Shown here piece after piece: positions 25,552 to 36,299 of a stretch of DNA of 64,000 nt; within the stretch, counting starts at the first letter, position 1; the number at the start of each line of letters is the position of its first letter. This DNA comes from Amia ocellicauda (Eukaryota; Chordata; Actinopteri; Amiiformes; Amiidae). A program made the translations under genes and the position numbers. Location of the stretch: assembly GCF_036373705.1 (NCBI RefSeq), contig NC_089851.1:53909940-53973939 (forward strand), in the 5' to 3' direction. The notes under the pieces were generated by a model, which was given only the letters and a program-made list of their open reading frames with translations, was not told where the DNA came from and did not search any database.

Positions 25552-25772
25552 AAGTGTCCATTATAAACAATCTATTAACAAATTATTGATTATGTTATTG
25601 TTATATGATTATTACAAATTATAAATATATTAGACATTTTTATTTAAACATTTTTGCTATACTATGTAGTTTGCATGTTCTCCCCGTGTCCACGTGGGTT
25701 TCCTCCCACCGTCCAAAGACATGTGGGTTAGGTTAATTGGCTTCTCTAAATTGCCCTGTATGTGGGTGTGTC

Positions 25773-25803
<31 letters not shown>

Positions 25804-26135
25804 TGCCCAGCGATGGACTGGGGTCCCGTCCTGGGTGTATTCCTGCCTTGTGCCCTTTGCCTGCCGGGATCAGTGCTCGGCGACCTTCGCCAGGATAACT
25901 GGTTTCAAAAATGGATGGATAATAGCAGCAATTAACTGGCATGGCAGTTAATGATAATAGATTGATATCGATGTGCAAATGTCATGTTATTATACCCTTT
26001 ATTAAATATGTTATTAAATACCTTAAAACATATTATAGCAAAAAAGTTTAAAAATGTCTAATATATTTATAATTTGTAAAATTAATCATATAATAATAAC
26101 ATAACATGTTAATAGATTGTTTATAATGGACACTT
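25552..26135. mobile_element. MITE-like element with ~110 bp inverted arms, split by a LINE tail
   Basis: Arm 25,552-25,661 ('aagtgtccattataaac' to 'tttttgctata') is the reverse complement of arm 26,034-26,135 ('tatagcaaaaaagttt' to 'gtttataatggacactt'), with scattered differences. Outside the right arm 'aaaataaagcattacc' resembles the GGTAACACTTTATTTT ends of a common fish MITE group. The region between the arms contains a LINE 3' tail in the plus orientation, inserted into the element. Confidence 0.7.
25668..25925 (+). mobile_element. CR1/L2-type LINE 3' tail with GGAT tail repeat
   Basis: The stretch contains the conserved non-coding 3' end seen in many fish LINEs: 'cgtgggtttcctccca', 'ggttaattggcttctctaaattg' (split by one repeat), 'gatggactggggtcccgtcc' and a short 'aatggatggataa' terminal tract. 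A (GT)n microsatellite (25,776-25,802) sits in the middle. Only the tail is present, so this is a 5'-truncated insertion. Confidence 0.7.
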
Positions 26136-26914
26136 AAAATAAAGCATTACCATTATTCTTAATACATGGATACAAGATAATCAACAACATGGGAGGGCTT
26201 GAGAATCTGCTATGGCTTTGTGCAAGGAAATTTGGCACTGAATAAATGTTGGCTACAGCAAACATGCGCTGCTGTACAGGCTGACAGAGACACTGTGATG
26301 CATTTCTTCAATGAGTGATGCTTACTTAATCTTTATTTCCATTTCCCAGTTTAAGGACACTTATCTCTACAGCATTACTTCAGTAGTTCACGCAGCCCCC
26401 TATAGAAGTCAGCGGAAGATGTAGTGATTGAAGTAATGGAGGTATCTTGGCCTGTACACACTTGGCAGAGGGAACGACAGCCTGGCCATGGAACACCTAC
26501 CCCCAGCTCCATCTTGAGATTAGCGAGAGGCAGCAGTGATGCAGCGCTATGGAGCCTACAGCGCAGGGAAGGGACTTAATGCGTGGTATCTCTGATGTAG
26601 TGCTTGTGTGTTTTTCAGGTCTTTTCTATAATGTGCTTTCTGTATTGTCATAAACCCCTGGCACTTTTTGTCACTGTTACTCTATATTGTTTTGCATTAC
26701 ATTCATAAAGAAAATAAAACGAAAAATCTCTAATAGTGTGTGTCTCAATGGTTGTGTTTGTTCATACATCGATAAAAAACGTTTGGAAATACTATGAAAA
26801 GTAAAATGTAGATAACAAATAAGTAATCATAAGTTATTTCTGTGTCCTATTCTGTAAAAAATAAGAAATGATTAGTCCTACTTATTAAGTGGTCACTGAA
26901 CAGTGTGCTCTCTG
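26136..26914. other. No gene recognised
   Basis: Mixed-composition DNA without convincing ORFs. An AATAAA followed by A-rich sequence lies near 26,713-26,725, so a transcript end is possible but unsupported. Confidence 0.5.
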
Positions 26915-27275
26915 TCAAAAGCCAGCTTTTGGGCTCCTCTGCACAAGAGGGCTTTTGACCTCAGATGCTGTTGCCTGTGCAGCTGAAGGGAAATCAGACT
27001 GTCATCTGTGTGTTTTTCTATAAAACAAATGTGTATTATGCAAGTTTGTTGTGGTTGTTGAGGAGGAGGAGGAGGAGGAGGAGGACGACATGTAGTGTGT
27101 TGTTGAGGAGGAGAACTTTGTGAAGCCACTTGTTCAGTTGGCCCGTTGGTCTAGGAGTATGATTCTCACTTAGTGTGCGAGAGGTCCTGTGTTCAACTCC
27201 TGAACGAGCCCTAGGGCATGAAGCCGTCTGGTTTCGTGGCTGGTGACGGTAGTCTTCTTGGGGTTGCTTTCCTCT
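26915..27275 (-). repeat. Solo, diverged, inverted copy of the array unit
   Basis: Reading minus, this matches the array unit: the GAGG/TTG microsatellite side, 'atgtagtgtgttgttgaggagg', the 'cagatgacagtctgattt' segment, and the 'gcagaggagcccagaagcc' leader, with about 10-20% divergence by eye. The ~310 bp spacer that separates microsatellite and tRNA in array units is absent here: the microsatellite is followed within about 30 bp by the tRNA-like sequence. It is opposite in orientation to both arrays and older than the homogenised units. Confidence 0.75.
27140..27211 (+). pseudogene. tRNA-Pro-derived pseudogene in the solo unit
   Basis: Recognisably tRNA-Pro by D arm and T arm, but the acceptor has a C-A mismatch (GGCCCGT/ACGAGCC), the anticodon stem has an A-C mismatch, and the loop is TTAGTGT, which would read as AGT. 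The T arm has also drifted. Not functional as tRNA-Pro. Confidence 0.75.
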
Positions 27276-27880
27276 ACCTGCTTTCGCATTATTGTTGATC
27301 TGCACTGTGAAGTGCTGTTAAATGAGTTTTGAATCATTTGGCTGAATCTGAGCAGATAACATAGCCCTAAACATTTCAGAATTCATCCTGCTGCTTTTGT
27401 CAAAAGTCAACCAGTTCTCTTGACAGCCATACATGCCCTTACCATAACACTACCTTCACCATGTTTCACAGATGAGGTGGTATGCTTCAGATCATGAGCA
27501 GTTCCTTCCCTTCTCCATACTCTTCTCTTCCCATCATTCTGGTACAAGTTGATCTTTGTCTCATCTGTACATAAGATGTTGTTCCAGAACTGTACAGGGT
27601 TCTTTAGATGTTTTTTGCCAAACTCTAATATGGTCTTCCCATTTCCTGTTTAAATACAGAGGGTTTACCACAAGATGTACTCTGGTGAAGTGTTCTCTTG
27701 ATTGTTGACATTGACACAGATACGCCTACCTCCTGGAGGGTATTCTTGATCTAGCTAACTGTTGTGAAGGGGTTTTCCTCACCAGGGAAAAAATTCTGTC
27801 ATCCACCACAGTTGTTTTCCGTGGTGTTCCTGGCCTTTTGGTGTTCCTGCGCTCACCAGTACGTTCTTATTAGTGGATTT
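27276..27880 (-). pseudogene. Tc1-like transposase, N-terminal and middle part, broken
   Basis: Minus-strand frames, interrupted by several stops and frameshifts, show Tc1 transposase features: a first catalytic Asp in CTDETKINLYQ, a following KRRVWRR, SSVKHGEGSVMV, and the strand before the second Asp (FTVQINNN, where the Asp is replaced by Asn). The match ends where the solo tRNA unit begins. The C-terminal part of apparently the same family lies in the opposite orientation from 27,893 on, so the element is split by an inversion or represents two insertions. Confidence 0.7.
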
Positions 27881-27892
27881 GGCCACACCTAA

Positions 27893-28161
27893 TGTTTTTG
27901 CTCTCTGATTGGTTTGTTTTGATATCTAAGGCAAAACACCCCAAGAACAAGCAGGATCTAAAGACAGCTGTAGTGCAGGCCTGGCATAGCATCACCAGGG
28001 AAGAAACCCAGCATCTGGTGATGTCTATGGGTTCCAGACTTCAGGCAGTCATTGACTGCAAAGGATTTGCAACTGATAGGGAGAAATTTTACTCCCTCAA
28101 TAAACAGGCGGACAAGGAATACTCAGGACCCGATTTAACTGAAATAATACCAAAATAGTTT
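27893..28161 (+). pseudogene. Tc1-like transposase C-terminal fragment
   Basis: The frame contains KHPKNKQDLKTAVVQAW, ITREETQHLVMSMGSRL and AVIDCKGFATDR, the terminal region of a Tc1-like transposase beyond the catalytic Glu. It is followed by non-coding sequence and a terminal repeat at 28,735-28,771. No catalytic residue is included. Confidence 0.75.
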
Positions 28162-28734
28162 ATTCAGCTACAACTAAGTGCTCTGGAGATGGTCAGTCAG
28201 CAAGACACATCTAAGGTTTTTCTAAAGAACATGCTATCATATACAAGATGACTCCCTTTGGTTGCTGGGCAACTGGATGACGTCAATGATGTACACCAAA
28301 CTTGATCACAGACTTCTCCTTTGTCTTCTGTTTTCTCTATAGCCTTGGATGAAAAGGTTTTTCTAAAAATCAGCTACACAGAACTACTGCACCTGTCCTC
28401 TGCGGAGCAATACACAAAGCTTAAATTCATACATGGGTTACACAATCTTACTGCAACAATGGTGCAAATATATTTGGCATTCGGACAGGCCACTGTCCCG
28501 CATCACAACCAAGTATTGAAACTCACAATTTAATTAATGATTATGTTAGTTTGTCCAAATACTTTTGAGCCCCTAAAATTGGGGGGACCACATAAAAATT
28601 GGTTTAATTCCTACACCATTCACCCGATTTGGATGTAACTACCCTCCAATTAAAGATGAAAGTCTACACTTAAAGCACATCTTGATTGTTTCCTTTCCAA
28701 TCCATTGTGATGGTGTACAGAGCCAAATTGACAA

Positions 28735-28771
28735 TTGGGTCTGTCCAAATATTTATGGACCGGACTGTATA
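28735..28771. repeat. Terminal repeat of a Tc1-like element
   Basis: 'gtccaaatatttatggacc' followed by 'ggactgtata' is a typical Tc1-family end in fish genomes. A related 'tttgtccaaatacttttgagcccc' lies ~180 bp upstream. The matching left end was not found next to the transposase fragment. Confidence 0.6.
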
Positions 28772-29377
28772 CCTGTAACGAAGGACTGCCATGGCGGGGA
28801 ACCCAGGTGCGGAGTGAGAGGTGGTCAGAAACAGGCTGTGGTCAATGCCGGCAAACCGTAATGTCCAGGGAAATCCACAAGTCCTGGTCGATAAGACAAG
28901 CAGGGGGTCAATGATCAGGCAAACAGGCTGGTAGGGAGAATACGGGAATTGGTGGAGGAACACGTGGAGGTTGTAAACAATCAATAACAAAAGGATACAA
29001 GACTTAGCAGTGAATTAAAGTCACAGAGGGGTTTATATGTGTAGCAGAGAGGAGCAGAGGACGGTGAAGGAGGGTGCTGGTCCAATGGGAGTTCGAGGAT
29101 GATAGAACAAGTGCACATGGTGCCGAGGAATGTTAAGTGGCTGATTGCTGGGGAATGTGAGGGTTTAGAATTCCGGTGATGCTGACCTCTGCAGGGGAGC
29201 TTGTGAATTGCGGGATGTGTGGGATACAACAGTGACAATACCACTTGTTATTGTGTGTTTGAGTTTACTTGCATGGATTGTCTATTCATGTCAATATTAA
29301 AATTCCAAAGCATAACATTTATTCACAACATGCTTTAGTGTTAAATGTTTGATATGGCAGCACATATAAAGGTGTAT
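28772..29377. other. Unclassified repeat-like GC-richer interval, no gene
   Basis: Composition is higher in G+C than the surroundings to about 29,240, with phrases such as 'gaacccaggtgcggagtgag' and 'gggtcaatgatcaggcaaac' that resemble dispersed fish repeats. No ORF of interest; family not identified. Confidence 0.35.
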
Positions 29378-29945
29378 ACAGCTCTGGAAAAAATTAAGAG
29401 ACCAGTGCACAATTATCAGTTTCTCTGGTTTTACTATTTATAGGTATATGTTTTGGTAAAATGAACATTTTTGTTTTATTCTATAAACTGCTGAAAACAT
29501 TTTTCCCAAATTCCAAATAAAAATATTGTCATTTAGAGCATTTATTTGCAGAAATTTACAACTGGACAAAATTACAAAAAAGATGCAGTGTTGTCAGACC
29601 TCAAATAATGCAAAGAAAATAAGTTCATATTAATTTTTAAACAACATAATACTAATGTTTTAACTTACAAAGTGTTCAGAAATTAATATTTGGTGATTTT
29701 CAATCAAAGCATTCATGCGTCTTGGCATGCTCTCCACCAGTCTTTCACATCGCTGTTGGGTGACTTTATGCCACTCCTGGCGCACAAATTCAAGCAACTC
29801 GGCTTTGATTGATGGCTTGTGACCATCCATCTTCCATCCATCACATTCCAGAGGTTTTCAATGGGGTTCAGGTCTGGAGATTGGGCTGGCCATAACAGGG
29901 TCTTGATCTGGTGGTCCTCCATCCACACCTTGATTGACCTGGCAG
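29378..29945 (-). mobile_element. End of a Tc1-like transposon with transposase C-terminus
   Basis: The end sequence 'tacagctctggaaaaaatt' followed by 'aagagaccagtgcac' and the ~300 bp subterminal region match a well-known fish Tc1 family. Minus-strand coding sequence at 29,713-29,928 contains SPDLNPIENLWNVMDG, the catalytic Glu region. Homology stops at about 29,945, where another repeat begins, so the other end and most of the transposase are lost. Confidence 0.75.
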
Positions 29946-30070
29946 TGTGGTGGCATGGTGGTTAGCACTGCTGCCTCACCGGTACAGGGGTCTGGGGTTT
30001 GAGTCCTGGCTTGGGGGCTTGTCTGTGTGGAGTTCACATGATCTACCTCTGTGTGGGTTTCCTATGGGCA
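29946..30070 (+). mobile_element. Fragment of a LINE-linked repeat
   Basis: 'ggtggcatggtggttagcac' and 'gtctgtgtggagttcacatg' are hallmarks of a repeat found upstream of CR1/L2-type 3' tails in many fish. It cuts off the Tc1 element at its left. Short and non-coding. Confidence 0.5.
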
Positions 30071-30257
30071 CTTCAGTTACCAGTTCTGTGAGAAGAGTGC
30101 AAATCTAAACAAACAAGAAGGTTCTTGAGTTTCAACTTCACTGCTGCAACTGGTCTGTAATTCTGTGAGGCAAGAATGATAAAAATAAAATCTGTAACCT
30201 TTGTAAGGTATGCATATTCCATGTTTTTACTGGTAATGGATTTTATGTAATTACAGT

Positions 30258-30720
30258 CACTGACTCCCTCAGCTGTGCTTGGGTGGCCTTCTTCTCCTCA
30301 GTCCTCATCCTCCTCAATCTCTCTGCAGAATTTGACACTGTCGATCACTCCATCCTCCTCTCCTGCCTCGCTGACCTTGGAATCTCTGAACTGCTCTCAC
30401 CTGGTTCTACTCCTACCTCAGCGACGGGACCTACCAAGTGACATGGCGAGGTTCCTCATCCACGCCCCAACCTCTCCTCACAGGTGTAACCCAAGGCTCC
30501 ATTCTGGGTCCCCTCTTGTCCTCTCTCTACACTCACTCCCTGGGCCCCCTCATTGCATCCCATGGTTTCTCTTACCATTTTTACACAGATGATGCCCAGA
30601 TCTTCCTGTCTTTTCCCTCCTCCGACATTCTCATCCCCTCTTGCATCTCTTCCTGCTTGTCTGCTATCTCTGCCTGGATGCACTCACACCACCTCAAGCT
30701 CAACCTCTCCAAATCTTTTT
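30258..30720 (+). pseudogene. Non-LTR retrotransposon reverse transcriptase fragment
   Basis: Across at least two frames the translation shows RT landmarks in order: LSAEFDTVDHSILL, a TYQVTW strand, VTQGSILGPLL, the active-site box FYTDDAQ (YxDD-type), and the HHLKLNLSK stretch. This is the palm of a Rex/L2/Jockey-like LINE RT. The endonuclease and C-terminal regions are absent and the frame is broken, so it is a dead fragment. Confidence 0.75.
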
Positions 30721-30832
30721 TACATTCCGTTAATTCCTTTAGAAATCAGGATAAATTGGGTAAAACCAGAAAAGCATCTAATTAATTCTCATTCAGGAGT
30801 CAACATAAAAAACAGAAAAGAAACAGAAAACC

Positions 30833-31027
30833 ATCCTGAGGTTCTGTGACACCGAAGAAGGTTTCCTACTGTTCACAGAGAAAGGGGAGCAATTGCTTGC
30901 CCCAGTGGAGGACCTTCTACGGCAGATGGGATTGAAGACTGTGGAGGAGATCGAACAGCTTCTCCCTGTAGTAGCAGACATAACTATCCAAAGTAAAAAA
31001 AAAATGCAATCAATCTATTGCAATTAG
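30833..31027 (+). other. Exon-like ORF of unknown family
   Basis: A 64-codon open frame from 30,833 to the TAG at 31,025 contains GFLLFTEKGEQLLAPVEDLL and KTVEEIEQLLPVVADI, clearly more protein-like than its AT-rich surroundings and ending in a run of lysines from an A tract. I do not recognise it with confidence. It may be a captured exon. Confidence 0.3.
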
Positions 31028-33821
31028 CAATGAGGAGTAGCATTTAGTGCTATTGTTTGGCTCCAAACCAGAAGCCTATTGGATGATGTGTTATTTTAAA
31101 TAAGTATGTATAATATAAAAATAGTAACAGACTGATTTGTTTTTTTGTATACACGTATTTTACTGTTTTAGTTTTTAATTTACTTTTTTTTAATTAAGTT
31201 AATTACATGCAATTAAATGTGTGTGTATATATATGTTTCCAATTTTGTTTACTTTTTAACAAAATTAAAGTGTTCCGAAGCCCAACCCTGCAGCAACACC
31301 AGTCTATCACAAGGCAACTCTAATTATCTCTAATTAAGGACACAAGTCTAACACAGGGTAACTCTAATTCTAATGTTTGTTATATTTCTTTTTGATAATT
31401 TTCAAGATAAGAAAATGTACAAACAAATGATATATGCCAATATTCAGTAAATAATTATCCATTAAGTTTAATCTGAGGATTTTTACAGCTTTTCTTCTAC
31501 CCCCAAAATTCCAACTCCTGTTACAACTTTGGTAGAAACATAGTATACATACCAGCCAATTAATTCCCTATATTATCCTTATCTAATAGCCTTAGCTTAT
31601 TTTCCTTAAACACCTTTTTCAAATCGTTTAACGTTTCGATTATTTTCAAAAACTACTACTAGTAGCTTACTACTGTTAACAATAACTTACATGTACTTAT
31701 AGTAACTTACATACTGTAGCATTGGGGGGGCATTTTATTGGTTATTATGAATTATTATTTATTATTTTGTTTTGTAAGGATAAGGGTGTCTGCCAAGAGA
31801 TAAATAATAATAATAATTTAATTATTGAAACAGCGATACACAGCAGACCGACACTGTACACACTGCCGGTTTTTCTGCCGCTCACGCTTGGCTGCCTGAA
31901 GAGCTGGAGTCTCTGGCCTGCGCCCCCTCCTCCCCTGTCTGCTGGCCAGGAGCCGTAAGTGTCCATCCTCATTTCTGATGCCAATGTAGTATTTTCAGCG
32001 GGGGAAAACAAGTAGCCCACAAATCGTTTGCTTACTTGCTGCTAGATTTATTGAAGAAAAAAACTAAAAAAACTAAGAAAAAACTAAGCGCCTCTTGCCC
32101 AGAAGAAGTTCACACAGTTCCAGGTGTTGCTCCGCACACGTGGTCACCAACTCTAAAACCCCTGCACACACCCTAATAAACCCCAGCTACCTTACCTAAA
32201 TTAGCATAACACATTTTTAAATAAATTAAACTGAGCACTTTATCTCCGTTGTTACACATACATAGTATTAATAATTATACTGTTCTTACCATATGTAAAT
32301 CCTGCAATAAATCATTCCCCAGCGTGAAGTAATTTTCACAAAACGAAATCCAAATATAAATTTTTGCTAGTCTTTAGATGTGCCCAGCAAATGTAGTCTG
32401 TAACTCTAAGTTAAAACTTTAATAACACTCATGTATTACAATCAAACTTGAAAAATAGGGCATCCAAAACAGGAATGTCACAAAATGTTGTATCACTATA
32501 TTAAAATAATATCATATGAAAGCTGTTGGGACTGAGGGACGGAAGCTCAGTTCGTTAGCTTTGCCCCTCATATTAGGAATTGGGGGTGCACAAAATGTAC
32601 TAATTTATGTTTAATCTTAATTGTAAACTACTGTAAATAAATGAATAAACATATCAAGATGGCTTCCTTTGATCTACTGGCAGAGGTCTGGTCTCATAGT
32701 TCTCAAAGCAACTGTTGATCAATAATGATGAGGTGACCTCTCCAGCCACAGATTAGCCACAGAAATTTGAAGGAGATGCTGGGAGTGTCAGAACAGCCTT
32801 GCTAAAATTTGCTTGCTTGACAATTAATACAATTGGCTCTGTTGACATGTTTTTCAATCATTAATATAAAACATTATACAGTTTATACAAAACATTAATA
32901 CCGGCTCTTCAAAAAGTTTTACATTTATATTTATAAATGTTATTTTGTATACTGGTAAGTTAGCCTTGATTGGTCTTTGTTCACATATTTTTCTTTTTAA
33001 GCTGTCAAAAGCAAAATATTCCATACCTCTGTTTTGGATAGCGTACAGTTGCTAATAATAATACAAACCATACATTTCATTACAATAACACACACACATA
33101 TATATTAAGGCTGTCAGTCCATTCAAATATTTGATCGGTTAATCAATGGGCAATTGCTGATTAATCGGGCACTTATTAAAATAAAAACAACGCTGTAACA
33201 TTAATGGTAAAATATATATATATAGGAATATATATTTAAAAAACACCAAATCATTATAATAAGCAAACTAAATTATAATTGCTACAGCAAATGGGTGCTC
33301 ACAAATTATACTGTAAACTACACTGCTCTTGTAAGAAAAGCATTGCATGCAAATGAAACAGAAAACCTTTCCTTGTCTTCAATATTTTCTTACAAATCGA
33401 GTTTGAATCCAAAGTTTAGTTTCCCATTAGCGGCTTGTGACCCTGTAGATTGTGTGCTGATACTGTACACGTGATGTGATCTTTTGCATGATATGCCTTT
33501 ATAATTTAACTCTAGAAGTGCACGGCTGGTCAGTTTGACTGATTTAATTTGAATTACTATGTGTTCCTGAATACACTATGGATACCAATTCCTGACTTTT
33601 CCTAAATATATGTATTAAATATGCCTACAGCATTTTAGCTGCATAAACGCAAATAAAGTTTTTTATTTGATCATTATTATACTATAGTTTTGGCTCTTGT
33701 AGGTAGTTTGAAATGTCGGTGCTTCTAGTGTGTACTGTATAATAGCCAGTCATTATAATAGACATTTTTAATTTGTTTAAATCTGCTTGATATATGATCT
33801 TTTAAGAACTATACTGTGATG

Positions 33822-33822
<1 letters not shown>
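31028..33822. other. AT-rich intergenic DNA, no gene
   Basis: No convincing coding region. A phrase 'aaggataagggtgtctgcca' near 31,777 followed by (AAT)n looks like the 3' tail of a dispersed fish repeat. Imperfect duplications such as 'aactctaatt' occur near 31,316-31,370. Otherwise nothing recognisable. Confidence 0.5.

Positions 33823-33891
<69 letters not shown>
33823..33891. repeat. (TA)n microsatellite, ~68 bp
   Basis: Uninterrupted alternating TA. Able to form cruciform or unwound DNA; length is likely polymorphic and error-prone in assembly. Confidence 0.95.
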
Positions 33892-33895
<4 letters not shown>

Positions 33896-34559
33896 TACTG
33901 TGTCATTTATGTTGTTGTAACTTACCATTACATATAGTGTGCCTTCCAGATGTATGCATACCCCTGATTCAATGTAACAAAAATAGTTTTAGCAAAGAAA
34001 AGAGAACAATGATGTTTTTTGTTTGTTTTTGTTTTGTTTAAATACATGCACACATGAAACAATGTAGGACTATCAGTGTTAGATATCGCAAAAATATTAA
34101 AGTACAAGTTTTGAACAAATATGCAAATATGTTTTTGCGAAGTACAGTACTGAAACTAGTATTGCTTTCATTAATTTCTGCAACAAATGCTGAGTGTACA
34201 CTTGCATAGATGTGAGTGAAGCCATCTTCTTTTTGCCAATGTACAGCATGGCAGAAGCTGCCATAACTAAATATTCCTATACATATTTACACTCTTGATC
34301 TTGCTTTTCTCTTTCAAAACTCAAAACTTCACCATGTAGTCTCGCTCCTAAACACCCTTTATATAGCATGCAATTGCATCATGATTTAATCTGTATTCAC
34401 CTGATTAAATCATGCAATTTCATGCATTCGGATTTCATGAAATCCAACGAAATTGAACACATTCGGATTCCATAGAAATTTCATAGTGTATCACAAAGCT
34501 CTTTACAAGAAAATATAGTTAATTAAATATTAAAACTACAATTAAGATAGACAATAAAA
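33892..34559. other. No gene recognised
   Basis: AT-rich, with scattered short repeats such as 'atcatgatttaatctg'/'gattaaatcatgcaatt' at 34,378-34,412. No ORF worth noting. Confidence 0.5.
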
Positions 34560-34845
34560 CAATACAATTATACTATAGTACTTACTACAGTAGTACAACA
34601 AATACTGTAGGACACTGTTGTATACCACACTAAACTTTTATACTATGGTATACTGAATAATGTGTGACATACGATAGTACACTGTTATACTATAGTATAC
34701 TCTTGTTACGTGATATACTATAGTATCTTGTAATGTACTATAGTGCCTCCTACGGTACTTAGACAAATATTGAACTACCCTGTTGTATACTATAGTTTAC
34801 TGTAGTACCTTGTGATGTACTATAGTACTTAATATATTACATGTA
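34560..34845. repeat. Cluster of TACTATAGTA-type palindromes
   Basis: Variants of the palindrome 'tactatagta' and 'gtatactatagtatac' recur at irregular 15-40 bp spacing throughout, mixed with 'tactgtag' and 'tactatggta'. Each copy is self-complementary. Confidence 0.7.
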
Positions 34846-35256
34846 CACTGAAACATACTGCTTACTGTACTTCCACAATGTTTCTCATGGAACTTTAGCA
34901 TTCTAGTTATAAATAATATCATCATTATTATTATGCTTTTACTTTGTATTGCCTACAGGTCTTACACATACTAGTACAGACTGTTACCGAGGGTCTGGTG
35001 GAGAGAAAATGGCCACCTATTCCTTAAGAAAATCATATTAATAAATATATCTTCACTTCAGACATTTGTGACATTGCTATATTTAAAACAATTTATACAA
35101 ATAACAGAATTAAGATAAAATTGTGGTGCAGTTCCCCTTAAAGTTTAAGCAAAATTTATTTTAGCAAATACATTGTTTATTCATTACTTGAATCGCTTCA
35201 CATTACATAAATAAATGAATAAATGTAGTAGTGTTGACATAAAAAAATGTCCATTT

Positions 35257-35368
35257 GAACATGTATTTATGTATTAATGTATTGATTATTTTCACTGTAA
35301 TTAAACTTTAAAACAAATTCGCAGTGAAAATAATAAATAAATGTTGAAATAAATAAATACATGTTCTA
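35257..35368. repeat. Hairpin-forming inverted repeat, ~45 bp arms
   Basis: Arm 35,257-35,301 ('tgaacatgtatttatgta' to 'attttcactgtaa') is complementary, with a few gaps, to arm 35,321-35,368 ('ttcgcagtgaaaataat' to 'aaatacatgttc'), separated by a ~20 bp loop. Likely a tiny MITE or simple-repeat palindrome in a (ATTT)n-rich region. Confidence 0.6.
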
Positions 35369-35639
35369 ATAAATACATGGAGATTTATTTATTATTGTAT
35401 TTAATTCAAAATCTGTTTATTTATCCATCTATTTATTTCCACATTAATTCATGTATTTATTATTTTCTCCATGTATTTATTTTTAATTTTGTCATGGATA
35501 GTATGGAGGATAATTTGTGCCAAAATGTAAAAAAAAAAACCAACAATGTATAAATAAATAAATAAATATGTAGATAGTAAAGACGTTAATTCCGTTCGGA
35601 ACTTAAAATGGTGTCCAGACTGTTCCTATTGCACAGACC

Positions 35640-36215
35640 TCCTGATGTGCCTTGTCCTAATGGATAATTTCTGTAATGGATAATTTAATCGCTGGCTCTA
35701 TAGAGTTGAACATAAGACAACATACGGACATACGGACATACTCGGTCAGGCGCAATAGTAAAAACTAATTGGAGCTATTTGCTCCTTAGTGATATACTTT
35801 GCTTTTCCAGCTGTAAATATATATAACGCATACATCAGAAATCAACGTGATAACTATATGAAACACCAGGTATGCAACTAAATAAGCTTGAGAAGGTAAA
35901 TGGAAAAATGGAGAGCAGCAGCAATCTAAAGCTACTTAAATGGTTAGATTGTGTTTTAAAGTACACAAAATGAAACTTAGAGAATAAACTGTTTACTACT
36001 ATATTATGATATTAGAAGTATTGATGGTACTACTAATGTAATTAAATTGATACATTTCAATCAAATAAGTGTAGTTGGTTTATTGAGATTGAAATGGCTT
36101 GTTCCTTAAAATATTAGACCACAAGAGGGGGAACTTGACCTTGAATACTCTACTTACCAAAACCTTTAAGCAACAATTGTTGTCAACATGTGTCTTCATC
36201 TGATTCATATTTTTA
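35640..36215 (+). repeat. Dispersed repeat, continuous copy
   Basis: This segment matches 50,100-50,290 (left part: 'atcgctggctctat', 'gaacataaga') and then 53,105-53,497 (right part: 'gaccacaagagggggaact', 'ttcatctgatt'). It therefore shows the uninterrupted form of a repeat that elsewhere in the window is split by the 50.3-53.1 kb element. Confidence 0.65.
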
Positions 36216-36299
36216 TGAGTCTGAAGCCATACATTTCTCGACTCCAAGCACCTGGAAGCCTCAAAAGTTGGGGGCCAAGCAACGAAGTTGCTGGAACCC

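Noticed and set aside
27036-27305. 89-residue minus ORF with poly-Leu end
   Set aside because: A run-through of Tc1 remnant, tRNA pseudogene antisense and GAGG microsatellite, not a gene.
30438-30849. Alternative frames overlapping the LINE RT
   Set aside because: Only the frames carrying the RT motifs are meaningful; the others are low-complexity Ser/Pro-rich shadows.
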